A program made the translations under genes and the position numbers. From Pseudohalocynthiibacter aestuariivivens (GTDB taxonomy: Bacteria > Pseudomonadota > Alphaproteobacteria > Rhodobacterales > Rhodobacteraceae): a DNA stretch of 64,000 nucleotides. Where the stretch lies: positions 218,512-282,511 of the forward strand of contig NZ_JAGFNU010000005.1 in the NCBI RefSeq assembly GCF_018457175.1, in the 5' to 3' direction. The notes under the pieces were generated by a model, which saw only the letters and a list, made by a program, of their open reading frames with translations, was not told the DNA's origin and searched no databases. Of this stretch, positions 1-8,666 are shown in pieces (position 1 is the stretch's first letter; the number at the start of each line of letters is the position of its first letter).

Positions 1-525
1 AAGCTACGCGCTTCCTGATTATTGCCGTTAAGCTTTTGAACTGCGCCAGATTAAGTGCAATTCTTCGGGGAAAGCCTAAGAGGGAAAATGCATATTTGTA
101 ACAAATGCTCGATTTTTTGCTCCGGAACTCCTATCGGTTTTGAACGTCGATACGAGCCAGAGCAATTTCTAGAAGGCTGTCCTTCAAGTATCGTGTGGGT
201 TGAAATCCGCCACATGCAATTTAGTTCAATTTGCCAGAATTTTACTCATTGCGTGGTAATAAATGTGGTAACTTTGTAGAACGCCTATTTTTTATTGTTT
301 TAAATCTTTATTTTAAATAATTACTTATAAGGACACCTCCTCCGCCACCTACAAGGCATTGTTATTAAACATTTTTTGTCGCCTTGATTGCTGTTTAGAT
401 TTCCGTCGCTTACGCAAGGTGGGTTTCAAGTGAGACTGAACATTCAGCCCGTCTAAGGCATTGATATCTAACAAATCTCTGCTAGCGGATTCGTGCGGTA
501 GCGGTTTTGCTGGAAAGTGCTGGTT
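1..525. other. No gene recognised
   Basis: This stretch has short open frames only, none with a recognisable protein or a good ribosome binding site. It is AT-rich between about 280 and 400. It lies downstream of the decayed recombinase and may be scar sequence from the same mobile element. I see no RNA gene in it. Confidence 0.5.
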
Positions 526-1494
526 TCAGAGCTCAGCGAAGGCCTGGCGCTGCGCGTCCCAGTTGTCAGGTAACGCGTTGCGTTTGAACCACTCGGACGT
601 GAGAGCAACGGGCTGGGTTCCATCAGCGATGGGCTTAAGAGTGTCCGGGTTGAGAAATGCCAGTCCGATCATCTGCTGGACCCGCCTGGTTGATGTTTTT
701 TCCTGTTTGGCGATGTCAGCGAAGCGCGCACCCTTCTTAATTTTGTCATACCAGTCTCGCGCCTTGAGAATATTACGAATGAGCGTCGGATCATGGCGAA
801 TGTCTCCGGCGCCGAGAACCAATCTGGTTTCAACACCGCGCCGCTTTCGTTGGAATGTTGAGACGAGAGTGAGCGCGTCGGTCTCAATCTTTGACGGGCT
901 CACCTTCAACATGCTCGCCAGCGCTGTCGGGTTCAGCTCGATTGTCAACATTCCGGGTGAGATTTTTATGTTTCCGAGGAATGTAACGAGATTGTCGAGG
1001 CAGCTTTTTGAAATATCCTTGAGCGTGGCCTGGGCGATTTGGAGATCGGCAGACTCAATTTCGGGTATGAGGCGCAGGACAAATGTCTCATCATTAAGCC
1101 TGTCAGCTACCAGAGTTGAGATTACGGTCTCCAGTTCTGATGCCGGCAATCTCCAGGCTCCTGCTTTGTTTGCCTTTGGATTGAGGATAAGTCGTCTTGA
1201 CACATTGTAGCGGTGTCGCCGTCCCTTCTTGTTGCTGTGGCTGGGGGTAAGCCGATCGCGCGTTTCGTCAAAGAGCTTACCAGCAAGAGGTGAGGATACC
1301 CCGCATCCTGATGTCCCACGCTTGCGAGCCGCTCTCGCCTTCAACAGCTCCTGTATTTCATCCCACTCATCAGGCGCGATGATGGCTTGATGCCGGCCAT
1401 CGTGGATTGTCTCTTTGTGCCGGATCCGCCCTGCATAGATCGGGTTGGTCAGGATTGAATGAACATGACGTTCGACAGGAAGGCGTCGGGCCAA
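526..1494 (-). pseudogene. Large serine recombinase, C-terminal remnant
   Basis: The reading frame gives about 322 residues that match the central and C-terminal part of the large serine recombinase family (Recombinase domain, here starting near ILTNPIYAGRIRHKETIHDG, followed by the region that normally holds a zinc ribbon and coiled coil). The N-terminal resolvase catalytic domain with its nucleophilic serine is missing. Just upstream, in the same frame, there are stop codons (TAA at about 1503-1511), so no intact protein can be made. In intact members this enzyme integrates or excises phage-like or conjugative elements. Here it is a fossil of such an element. The identity of the domain is fairly clear. 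Whether the fragment is expressed is unknown, and the TTG start is only nominal. Confidence 0.7.
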
Positions 1495-1699
1495 TTTTAA
1501 TAAAATGAGTTAGAGCAACAGGTCATTGCCATCAGGCCAGCTATACCAATCCAAGGTCGCGGGTTTATTGGGAACGAACGGCTGGAATGAGCCGGATTGA
1601 TCTTTATCAACACTCAGTTGAGGCAGTTTCGCATACTCTCCGTAAACACGTACCGTTAGATGCAATTGGTAACATGATTTCTCGAAACAGGAGCGCACG

Positions 1700-1846
1700 A
1701 TGGACCTCGGTTTTTTCATGATTCCGTCGCATCCGCCGGAGAGAGACCCCTACGACTGGGTTCGGCTGCAGACGTGGAGACAATGTTCGGCGAAAGCGTT
1801 CCACGCCCCAAATAGGTACAATGCCCGCCAATCCTCACGGAGCTGA
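1700..1846 (+). pseudogene. Possible N-terminal fragment of a luciferase-like monooxygenase
   Basis: On the plus strand, antisense to the end of the PhzF gene, a 48-codon frame begins with a well placed CAGGAG ribosome binding site and ATG at 1700. Its first residues (MDLGFFMIPSHPPERDPYD) resemble the N-terminus of LLM-class flavin-dependent monooxygenases of the limonene-monooxygenase type, which start with a similar FFxxPxHPPER motif. The similarity stops after about 25 residues, and the frame ends at 1846. I infer a gene truncated by a recombination event that joined it tail to tail with phzF. The match is short, so this is tentative. Confidence 0.3.
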
Positions 1847-2684
1847 GCACGCTATTGGCAACACAAACTTCAAGGGCAATGACGCTTGGCCGTCCCATTT
1901 CTGCACCCTGGTGGATTGTATAGTTGCATTGCTCGGTCTGTGTCATGTCGTGTGACGCAAGATAGCCGCCCAAAGCAACCGCTGCCGCTCCTGTAGCCGG
2001 ATCTTCGTCAATGCCGACGCCTGGGGCAAACATACGAGCAAAAACAGATCCATCCTCTTCAATGGCAAAAATATAGATGTGCGGCGCAGCGCTATCAGCG
2101 AGTAGTTTTGACCACTTGTCCTTTTTCAACCGAACTTTAGTAACTGCGGCGCGGCTTGCCAGCGGAATACACAGAAAGGGCACACCTGCAGAGTAAGCCT
2201 CGGCCAGCCATCCGTTGTTCACCAGATCATCTCTTACCAGCCCCAACATAACTCCCAACTGAGCCAATTCCAGATCCAAATCAACTTTTACTGGCAAAAT
2301 CGGGCTTTGAAGCATGATATGCAGTGCCCGATTTCGGTTTGTCATTTCAATTGCGACAGAGCCCGCAGGCACGTCCAGTTCAAATGCTCCGCGCCCGCTA
2401 TTGCTTAGGCATTGCTCCGCCAATACGAATGCGGCGCCAACGACAGGGTGGCCTGCAAAGGGTAATTCACCATGGGGCGAAAATATACGCGCAGTAAAAC
2501 CATTGCGTGTTTTACCTGTTATAAAGACGGTTTCGTTGACCTTCAGCTCGCAAGCTATTGCCGCCATCACTTGATCTGGCAAACCGCCCGCGAAGGGAAA
2601 AACAGCAAGCTGGTTTCCCCCAAACAGGCGGTCACTAAAGACATCTACAAAAACAAAATCCAATATGTTTGGCATCGGGATCAC
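1716..2684 (-). CDS. PhzF family isomerase/epimerase
   Basis: This is a member of the PhzF/YddE fold, whose known members are isomerases or epimerases acting on small, often amino- or hydroxy-acid substrates. The family's catalytic glutamate is present in the motif ELKVNETVF (Glu51 from the GTG start), as is the FSPHGELPFAGHPVVGAAF stretch and the DEDPATGAA loop in the second half. Start is either GTG at 2684, overlapping the RidA stop by 4 bases, or ATG at 2675. The last 25 or so residues after GGHCTYLGRGTL are unusual and are encoded by sequence antisense to a luciferase-like fragment, suggesting the native stop was lost at a junction. It is the last gene of an operon with RidA, NIPSNAP and FAD oxidoreductase genes. 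The substrate is unknown. Confidence 0.85.
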   Translation of the reverse strand: MIPMPNILDFVFVDVFSDRLFGGNQLAVFPFAGGLPDQVMAAIACELKVNETVFITGKTRNGFTARIFSPHGELPFAGHPVVGAAFVLAEQCLSNSGRGAFELDVPAGSVAIEMTNRNRALHIMLQSPILPVKVDLDLELAQLGVMLGLVRDDLVNNGWLAEAYSAGVPFLCIPLASRAAVTKVRLKKDKWSKLLADSAAPHIYIFAIEEDGSVFARMFAPGVGIDEDPATGAAAVALGGYLASHDMTQTEQCNYTIHQGAEMGRPSVIALEVCVANSVLSSVRIGGHCTYLGRGTLSPNIVSTSAAEPSRRGLSPADATES

Positions 2685-3067
2685 GAACGTTTCTTAGCGG
2701 TGATCTCGATCTCTACCTTTAACCGCGGATCGATTAGGGCTGGAGAAGCAACCGTTGTGTTGGCAGGCTTGGTATTCTTGAATGTTCTGCCAAAAATGGG
2801 CGCGACGCGTTCAAAATCATCCATGTCCACAAGGTAGACAATGATGCGCACGGTATCCTCAAGAGATGAACCCGCCTGCTCCAGTGCAGTGGCTGCATTT
2901 ATGAGGCATTGTTCAGTCTGGTCCAGAACGCTATCGGCAACGGCGCCGGTTCCTGGCTCAAATCCACCTGTGCCAGCAAGAAAAACCCAGTCGCCATCGA
3001 CGACGGCACGGGAGTATCCGAGGATTTCTTCCCATTTTCCGCCTGATGAAATCAATTCCCTAGCCAT
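2681..3067 (-). CDS. RidA (YjgF/YER057c/UK114) family protein
   Basis: This 128-residue protein belongs to the RidA family, which forms trimers and hydrolyses reactive enamine or imine intermediates, with some members acting in dedicated catabolic pathways. It has the family pattern of a short N-terminal strand segment, then SRAVVDGDWVFLAGTGG, a QTEQCLINAATALEQAGSS helix and a C-terminal DPRLKVEIEITA. The arginine that binds the carboxylate in deaminase-competent RidA is present in DPRLK. I chose the ATG at 3067 because an AAGGAA ribosome binding site lies just before it; a longer frame exists upstream. It overlaps phzF by 4 bases and follows the NIPSNAP gene after 38 bases, so it is co-transcribed. 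The likely role is removing an imine produced by the pathway's oxidoreductase, which is inference. Confidence 0.88.
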   Translation of the reverse strand: MARELISSGGKWEEILGYSRAVVDGDWVFLAGTGGFEPGTGAVADSVLDQTEQCLINAATALEQAGSSLEDTVRIIVYLVDMDDFERVAPIFGRTFKNTKPANTTVASPALIDPRLKVEIEITAKKRS

Positions 3068-3105
3068 GTCTATTCCTTTCGAATATGTAATTTGGGGTTT
3101 GTGCA

Positions 3106-3723
3106 TTATTGAAGCGGAGAGAAGCTTGTAGGCAGGTAAAGCGTTGAGAGCATCTCTGTTTTTAGATGTTTAAAACTGTCGATTGGTGGCCAGATTCCAT
3201 CGTTGATCGCCTGCTTTCGCGTTACTTGCCTGTCCTCAATGCTGGGATAGGGCCAGACGCTAACCATCTTTGGTGCGCCTTCGACAGTATGCAGGACGGT
3301 TACCAGTTTAGACCGTTCAGCCCGGATCGGTATGGCTTTGGCCCATGTTTCAAGGGTTGGTGCCAGCCCTCCGGTTTCCATTTCATAGGTCCGGATTTCG
3401 TAAAATGGGCCGAAATGGCCTGCGTCAATTTCTGGCACATTGGGAAATGGTGCGCATCGGTCGAGCGTCATGCCGATCAATAGCGAGCCGCAACCAAATG
3501 GGTCATTGCTTGTTAGAAGGATCTGCCGTTCCGTGTCGTGGGTTAATTTATCCTGATATCGGCGCAATAAGGCAACTCTGTTGAGTGCGCCAATTTCAGA
3601 AATCCAGCAACCAAGCAATTGGCCAAGGTTATGAGGCGAATGCAGGTATTTTTCCAACACTTCAGCAGCCATGGGCGCGGCACTTGTCTTGGTTTGTAAA
3701 GTAGCAAATTCATATATGCTCAT
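3106..3723 (-). CDS. NIPSNAP family protein
   Basis: A 205-residue protein with NIPSNAP-family features: two ferredoxin-like halves, with the second holding the sequence FYEIRTYEMETGGLAPTLE that is typical of the domain (EIRTY then a tryptophan and a promoter of dimer contacts). Bacterial NIPSNAP proteins lack a settled biochemical role and often sit in catabolic operons. The ATG at 3723 overlaps the stop of the upstream FAD oxidoreductase gene as ATGA, which argues for translational coupling and for this start over the ATG 12 bases earlier. The function within this operon is unknown. The family call is good; no catalytic residues can be named. Confidence 0.8.
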   Translation of the reverse strand: MSIYEFATLQTKTSAAPMAAEVLEKYLHSPHNLGQLLGCWISEIGALNRVALLRRYQDKLTHDTERQILLTSNDPFGCGSLLIGMTLDRCAPFPNVPEIDAGHFGPFYEIRTYEMETGGLAPTLETWAKAIPIRAERSKLVTVLHTVEGAPKMVSVWPYPSIEDRQVTRKQAINDGIWPPIDSFKHLKTEMLSTLYLPTSFSPLQ

Positions 3724-5480
3724 TGCAGGCTCCATCGCTGTTCCGGGTGCTCTTGGTCTTGGGAATGTTTGGCTGGATTTTTGGCCGCAATCCGGCCGGC
3801 AATGTTCCCAAACACAAGTGCCGGGCCGAGGGATATACCACCCGCCGGATAGCGTCCGGCCATGATACTGGACATATCCGAGCCACAGGCGAACAGGCCA
3901 GAGATAGGTGTCTCGTTATCGCCTAGAACGCGGGCCTGCTCATCTGTTTTCAACCCGGCAAACGTACCAAGACAACCGGGGTGGATTTTGACTGCGTAAA
4001 AGGGTGGTTTTGTGACTGGCGCGACACAGGGGTTGGGAGTGACGGTTGGATCACCCTGTGCGCGATTGATAGCTGCCTGTCCACGACCGAATACAGGATC
4101 TTTGCCATTGGCAGCGTTTTCGTGATAGGCAGCTACTGTTTGACAGAATGCCGTGCGATCTATGCCGCAGGCGGCAGCAAGCGCGCCAAGTGTAGGTGCC
4201 TGCTTCAGGTAACCGGTGCGAAGATACCGGCCTAATGGGAAGGGGGATGGTTTGGAAAACCCCAGACCGTATTTTCGTTGAAAGCGATGATCGCAGATCA
4301 GCCAGGCGGTTGCTTCGCCAAGTGATGGGGTCGCTTTGAACAGACCCTGCATGAAATCAAAATATGGCGCGGCTTCGTTCGTGAAACGTTTGCCGTTTTC
4401 GAAGACAGCGAACAAACCGGGCTTGGCCCTGTCTGCGAAATGCGGGAAGGGCCGTTCTGTTCCGTCTGTCCCGGGCACCAGAGACACCGGAACCCAAGCT
4501 CCATTGCCGTCTCCATAAGAGGTGATCTGAGCACCAACCGCCAAGGCCAGTTGCACCCCGTCACCTGTGGTTTCTGAAGGCGCAAGTGTCCAATGACCCC
4601 GCCCGTTAGATGTATGCCGATAATACTGTCTCCGCATGGGTTCATGCGATGCAAATCCACCGCAGGCCAGGATAACAGCATGGGTCGCACGAACCGGAAA
4701 CACGCCAGAATCTGTGGTGAGCGTAGCGCCGGTGACTTTGCCATCTTCAAAAGTCAGCGATTGCGCTGCCGTGTTGGTTAACACCTGTACGTCGTGATTG
4801 AGTGCCGCTTCGAATAACCCGCCTGCAAGGGCATTTCCATTCGTAAGGGTTAGATTGCGGCCAACCTTCCAAAATTCTACTACGTGCTGCAACAACCGCT
4901 TTCCGACATACATAAGTGATGCAAGCGATCGTGTTGCGTTAAAGAAATGGCGCATTTCCAGCCCGGCGGCTGGCATCAATCCGGCCAATGTAAGAACAGG
5001 TAGCGGCGCGCGAAGACGGTGTATGTCGCTACCAAGCTTGCGCCCGTCGTAAGGGGCGATAACACGGGAACGCCCACCTGTTGCGGCCCCGGCAAGGTCT
5101 GACTGATAGTCCGGTAACGAAGTGTCTGGTAAAAAACGAACCGAAGTATGTTTTTTTAGAAACGCATCCAACTGCCGGGAATTCTCAACAAATGCGTCAA
5201 TTCTTTTGTTGTCGAACCCGGAACCAATTGACTGTTTCAGATAGGTTTTGGCCCGATTACCATCACCAGACCCGTTGATGCGATCCGCCTCCGATGTACC
5301 GGGCAGCCATACCCAACCGCCAGACCATGCAGTTGCACCGCCAACCAGGCTTGCCTTCTCGGCCACAATAACACGCAAGCCTGCTGTTGCTGCCGTGATT
5401 GCAGCGGTCAGGCCTGCCGCGCCACTGCCAATAACCAGAACATCACAAAGTGTGGGATGGCTTTCAGGTATGGTCGCCAT
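3720..5480 (-). CDS. FAD-dependent oxidoreductase, fumarate reductase/ketosteroid dehydrogenase type
   Basis: A 586-residue flavoprotein of the FAD_binding_2 family (fumarate reductase flavoprotein and 3-ketosteroid-1-dehydrogenase relatives). It opens with a dinucleotide-binding motif (VLVIGSGAAGLTAAITAATAG, glycines near residues 18-23), has the GGATAWSGG segment that follows in this family, and ends with GRYPAGGISLGPALVFGNIAGR, the C-terminal FAD-binding strand seen in ketosteroid dehydrogenases. It probably introduces or reduces a carbon-carbon double bond next to a carbonyl. It is the second gene of a five-gene operon, 6 bases after the unknown 172-residue protein and overlapping the NIPSNAP gene. 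The natural substrate cannot be inferred; steroids are only one possibility within the family. Confidence 0.85.
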   Translation of the reverse strand: MATIPESHPTLCDVLVIGSGAAGLTAAITAATAGLRVIVAEKASLVGGATAWSGGWVWLPGTSEADRINGSGDGNRAKTYLKQSIGSGFDNKRIDAFVENSRQLDAFLKKHTSVRFLPDTSLPDYQSDLAGAATGGRSRVIAPYDGRKLGSDIHRLRAPLPVLTLAGLMPAAGLEMRHFFNATRSLASLMYVGKRLLQHVVEFWKVGRNLTLTNGNALAGGLFEAALNHDVQVLTNTAAQSLTFEDGKVTGATLTTDSGVFPVRATHAVILACGGFASHEPMRRQYYRHTSNGRGHWTLAPSETTGDGVQLALAVGAQITSYGDGNGAWVPVSLVPGTDGTERPFPHFADRAKPGLFAVFENGKRFTNEAAPYFDFMQGLFKATPSLGEATAWLICDHRFQRKYGLGFSKPSPFPLGRYLRTGYLKQAPTLGALAAACGIDRTAFCQTVAAYHENAANGKDPVFGRGQAAINRAQGDPTVTPNPCVAPVTKPPFYAVKIHPGCLGTFAGLKTDEQARVLGDNETPISGLFACGSDMSSIMAGRYPAGGISLGPALVFGNIAGRIAAKNPAKHSQDQEHPEQRWSLQ

Positions 5481-5486
5481 GGCTGC

Positions 5487-6005
5487 TTAACAAGTCTGAG
5501 ACGACATAAAATCAGTGAGATATGCACGTCGATCTGCATTGCCATTCAGAACATGTTCAATCCATGATTTCTGTTCATGCCAGATGATCGCTGTTTCATA
5601 GACGCAGGCACGGACTGGTCGTGTGGAGAAATTGAAAACCAGTGGTTCGCTGGTGTCTGAATAAGACAGAAACTGACACCAGACGTCTTCATGCGTCCAC
5701 CACTGAAACAATAACCAATTTGCAAGCGCTCCCTGATGCAAAACAGCGAAACCGGTCTTATAAAATGACCCTTCCTCGCGCGTTAAGTGCAACAGGCCAA
5801 GCACATGGGTCTTTGCCGCCTGAACTAATTCAGGCGCGATTATTGGATCGTCTGGTGCGGTTTGTTTCTGCTGGATACCATAGGCTTTGATTGCCCACTC
5901 CTGATCTACCCAGAGGTCAAGCGAGGCCATAGCCCTGGGTTTGTAGGTTGGAAAGTCTGATCGGTGGATACCGGTCGGCCATTGTTCCAGATCTGAGGTG
6001 GCCAT
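5487..6005 (-). CDS. Uncharacterised 172-residue protein, first gene of operon
   Basis: I do not recognise this protein. It is soluble, rich in tryptophan and histidine (for example NWLLFQWWTHEDVW and IIWHEQKSW), and has no signal peptide or membrane segment. The ATG at 6005 is preceded by TGGAG at a suitable distance; a longer frame upstream to 6176 would run through the promoter and the inverted repeat, so I rejected it. It leads the operon with the FAD oxidoreductase only 6 bases downstream, so it should act in the same pathway, perhaps as a small subunit or partner enzyme. It is divergent from a LysR gene. Confidence 0.7.
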   Translation of the reverse strand: MATSDLEQWPTGIHRSDFPTYKPRAMASLDLWVDQEWAIKAYGIQQKQTAPDDPIIAPELVQAAKTHVLGLLHLTREEGSFYKTGFAVLHQGALANWLLFQWWTHEDVWCQFLSYSDTSEPLVFNFSTRPVRACVYETAIIWHEQKSWIEHVLNGNADRRAYLTDFMSSQTC

Positions 6006-6098
6006 CGTAAAAACTCCAAGTTGCGTTGTGTATTGATTAAGGTGCTTGCATTCTATAAAATTCACTATCACGGTTGATAATATGGAAAAAAGCGAGTA

Positions 6099-6121
6099 AT
6101 TTTCACGAAATACGTGAAAAT
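6099..6121. promoter_or_regulatory. Perfect inverted repeat, likely LysR operator
   Basis: Two 9-base arms ATTTTCACG and CGTGAAAAT surround a 5-base AAATA spacer. The repeat sits between the divergent 172-residue-protein gene and the LysR gene, 16 bases before the LysR start. It has the T-N11-A layout usual for LysR-type operators. Binding by the adjacent LysR protein is inferred from position. Confidence 0.6.
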
Positions 6122-6136
6122 ATCTCACTAATAGAG

Positions 6137-7048
6137 ATGATGAAAAACGTCCCCCCCATGAATGCTGTAAAAGCATTCGAAGCTGTCGTTCGCAGCGGCA
6201 ACATGGCGCGTGCCTCAGAAGAACTGGGTGTTTCGCCGTCAGCCGTCAGCCATCAGGTAAAATCTCTTGAGACCTGGTTTGACCAGCCGTTGTTTGACCG
6301 GCAGGGACGTGATCTGGTTCTTAATGAGGCAGGCCGTCAGTTCTTTGATCTGGTCCGCCCTGCATTCGAGCAGTTACGCATTGCGGCTGATCGGTTGATA
6401 GACCCGCCCATAGGGCGTGTGAAAGTTATTGTATGCCCATCACTGGCCTCGATCTGGCTAGCCCCGCGTCTGGACAAGTTTACTGAACAACACAGTGATA
6501 TCGATATTGAACTGCATTGCCGCAGAGAGACCGTTGATCTGAATGAAACGGATTTTGATTGTGCACTGCGATATTGCGCTACTGTCCCTGACAACCATGT
6601 CGGAAATGTCTTGATGACCGAAGATATTTTTCCGGTCTGCTCGCCTGAGCTGGCGGCAGAAGGGCTCGGGACGCTGGATGATCTCAAACATCACACCTTG
6701 CTACACGACATTCTGGGGGAGACGGGGGTAGCTGCCTGCAACTGGTCAAGTTGGTTTTCCGAAGTCGGGATGCCTCAGCTTATACCGGGGCGGGGGCATG
6801 GGTTCTCTGATAGCAACATCATGTACGAAGCTGCGTGTCGTGGTGTTGGCGTGGCCCTTGGGCGCAGTGTTTTGGTTGCCGATTATATTCGGCGCGGTCG
6901 TTTAGTACGCCCATTCGATGTCACGATGCAGTCCAGTTACAGCTGGCACTTCCTTTCCACCCCACAGAAAATTGCCAAACGCCCGCTTATTACATTTCGG
7001 GATTGGTTGATAGGGCTCTGTCAGAACAAACCGGCTTGCGACGAATAG
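6137..7048 (+). CDS. LysR-family transcriptional regulator (GcvA-like)
   Basis: A 303-residue regulator with an N-terminal winged helix (residues 5-65, including ASEELGVSPSAVSHQVKSLE) and a C-terminal periplasmic-binding-like effector domain. The GcvA-type subgroup is suggested by the MNAVKAFEAVVRSGNMARAS start. Two ATGs lie together at 6137 and 6140; the longer frame from 6074 crosses the operator. It is divergent from the FAD/NIPSNAP/RidA/PhzF operon and probably controls it. The end of the gene is odd: after FRDWLIG the last dozen residues appear to come from the left end of an IS6-like element that inserted there. The effector domain is essentially complete, so the protein may still work. 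Confidence 0.85.
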   Translation: MMKNVPPMNAVKAFEAVVRSGNMARASEELGVSPSAVSHQVKSLETWFDQPLFDRQGRDLVLNEAGRQFFDLVRPAFEQLRIAADRLIDPPIGRVKVIVCPSLASIWLAPRLDKFTEQHSDIDIELHCRRETVDLNETDFDCALRYCATVPDNHVGNVLMTEDIFPVCSPELAAEGLGTLDDLKHHTLLHDILGETGVAACNWSSWFSEVGMPQLIPGRGHGFSDSNIMYEAACRGVGVALGRSVLVADYIRRGRLVRPFDVTMQSSYSWHFLSTPQKIAKRPLITFRDWLIGLCQNKPACDE

Positions 7049-7620
7049 TTACGGTTGAATGAGCAAGAGATCCTACGCACGCCACCGCTTTCCGCCGACA
7101 ATAATCCAACGGGCAGTCTGGCTGTATTTTCGATTTTCGCTGAGCTTTCGAGACATTGAGGAAATGTTGGCCGAACGCGGGATTGATGTCAGTTATGAAA
7201 CGATCCGCCGATGGGTTTTGAAATTCGGCCCGGCGATTGCTGCCAACATCAGATGCCGCAGGGCTCGGCCTTCGGGAACCTGGCATCTTGATGAAGTGTT
7301 CGTTCGCATTGCTGGCAAGCGGACATATCTCTGGCGAGCCGTTGACGATGAAGGTGAAGTTCTTGAAGTCCTCGCTCAATCTCGCCGAAACAAACGCGCG
7401 GCCATTAAACTTATGCGGAAACTAATGAAAAAGCAGGAATACATTCCGGGTCAAATCGTCACCGAAAAACTAGGCTCATGTTCGGCTGCCCCGCGTGACT
7501 TGGGGTTGTCCCACATCCACGTCGCGGGTGGCAGGTTAAATAATCGAGCCGAGGTCTCACATCAGCCGACGCGCAGACGAGAACCTCAAACGGGGCGGTT
7601 CAAATCACCCGGATCAAGGC
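7013..7620 (+). mobile_element. IS6-family insertion sequence, right end lost
   Basis: The element is marked by an IS6-type transposase starting at 7059. Its left end probably lies near 7013, where GGCTCTGTCAGAACAAA resembles the GGCxCTGTTGCAAAnnn terminal repeat of the family. That places it inside the 3' end of the LysR gene. The right end is missing because the transposase reading changes at about 7620 into a fragment of a tyrosine recombinase. The exact terminal base is a judgement from similarity. Confidence 0.55.
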
Positions 7621-7817
7621 AGCGTTTTCCGAGGCTTCGATTGACAAGGCAGCCGCCGCAGTTTCTTCCTATCAAGCGTTTCTCGCAGGCAAAGACTTTC
7701 GAACGTTTCATTCGGAACAAGCGCGCAGTTTCAAGCGCTGCTTGTCTTCCAAGAAAAATCAACGCACCGGGGCCAAACTCTCGCAAAGCGCAATCAATGG
7801 AACCTTGCGCGAGGTGA
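7059..7817 (+). pseudogene. IS6-family DDE transposase, C-terminus replaced
   Basis: The first 185 or so residues follow the IS6/IS26 transposase: an N-terminal helix-turn-helix (FRDIEEMLAERGIDVSYETI), the first catalytic aspartate in TWHLDEVFVRIAGKRTYLWRAVD, a second aspartate region and GGRLNNRAE with the final catalytic glutamate followed by HQPTRRRE. After RFKSPGSRQRF the sequence no longer matches the family, and the frame runs on out of register through an integrase fragment to 7817. The usual 230-residue protein is therefore missing its last 30 to 40 residues. The catalytic triad is probably present, but the end of the element is gone, so transposition in cis is unlikely. Changes such as VTEKLGSCSAAPRDLG suggest drift from active copies. 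Confidence 0.75.
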
Positions 7818-7933
7818 AAGCTTTCTTCAAATGGCTTGCAGATCAACCTAGCTACAAATGCAGGGTTAAGGCACTCACCACGACTCTCTATGGAGTCGGG
7901 ACTGCGAATGGCATAGATTGGCTAAATAATTGA
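7604..7933 (+). pseudogene. Tyrosine recombinase N-terminal fragment
   Basis: In the frame that includes 7742-7933, and open back to about 7604, the translation resembles the SAM-like core-binding domain of a tyrosine recombinase: helices around DKAAAAVSSYQAFLAG and ARSFKRCL, followed by GTLREVKAFFKWLADQ, a signature of integrase N-termini. The catalytic domain is absent; after YKCRVKA the frame continues for 20 unrelated codons and stops. The fragment is fused at its 5' side to the broken IS6 transposase. It is a remnant left by successive rearrangements. Confidence 0.6.
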
Positions 7934-7973
7934 ACGGCAACTCAACTACCTCCAGTATTCGGAAATATTCAAA

Positions 7974-8519
7974 GTGACAATTTACCTTATTCGACACGCT
8001 CAATCGGCCTTCAATGCGGTTTACGATCCAAACAAGCCGGATCCCATGATATTCGATGCACCGATCACAACGCTCGGAGAATCTCAGGCTCAGCAGGCTC
8101 GGACCGAAATCAATCAACTTGATCTTGTAAACGTCATTGTTTCGCCGTTCACCAGAACACTGCAAACGGCCCATTTGATTTTTGGAAGCAAGCTACCGTT
8201 TCAGATCAATGCCACGGTCCGGGAGCAACTCTGCAACAGCTGCGATGTTGGAAGTCCGCCACACGAACTTGCTAAAGATTACCCTCATCTTGATTTTGAT
8301 CATCTAGATGATTGCTGGTGGCATGACGGAGAAAAAGACCACAGAGGAATCTCAGTCGAACCCCATGAGACCTTGCAGGAAAGAGCGAACGGGTTTGCCG
8401 AGTTTCTCAAGCGCAAACGTATCCACTCCACAGCAATCGTCTCTCATGGTAACTTCATTCACGCGTTGACCGGAATCCAACCCAAAAACTGTGAAGTGAT
8501 AGAATTCGACCCTCGCTAG
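7974..8519 (+). CDS. Histidine phosphatase (phosphoglycerate mutase-like) family protein
   Basis: A 181-residue member of the histidine phosphatase superfamily. The catalytic RHG-type motif appears as LIRHAQSAFN near the N-terminus (RHA instead of RHG), the second arginine region is SPFTRTLQTA, and the C-terminal catalytic histidine is in IVSHGNFIHAL. The start is a GTG at 7974 with ATTCAAAG upstream, so translation may be modest. Family members include phosphoglycerate mutases, fructose-2,6-bisphosphatases and general phosphatases; the substrate cannot be read from the sequence. It stands alone between mobile-element debris and a LysR gene. Confidence 0.8.
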   Translation: MTIYLIRHAQSAFNAVYDPNKPDPMIFDAPITTLGESQAQQARTEINQLDLVNVIVSPFTRTLQTAHLIFGSKLPFQINATVREQLCNSCDVGSPPHELAKDYPHLDFDHLDDCWWHDGEKDHRGISVEPHETLQERANGFAEFLKRKRIHSTAIVSHGNFIHALTGIQPKNCEVIEFDPR

Positions 8520-8666
8520 GGCCAGGGGCATTCATATCATTGGTGCGGAATGGCGGCTTAGGGCATTGGCAAGTTTGTCCCGCTCAGATGACCTTTAGCT
8601 AGATCGCGGCGAATGACTTCTTGGAGCCCATTAGAACAAATGCTGCAGTGTCGACGAACGACTGCT

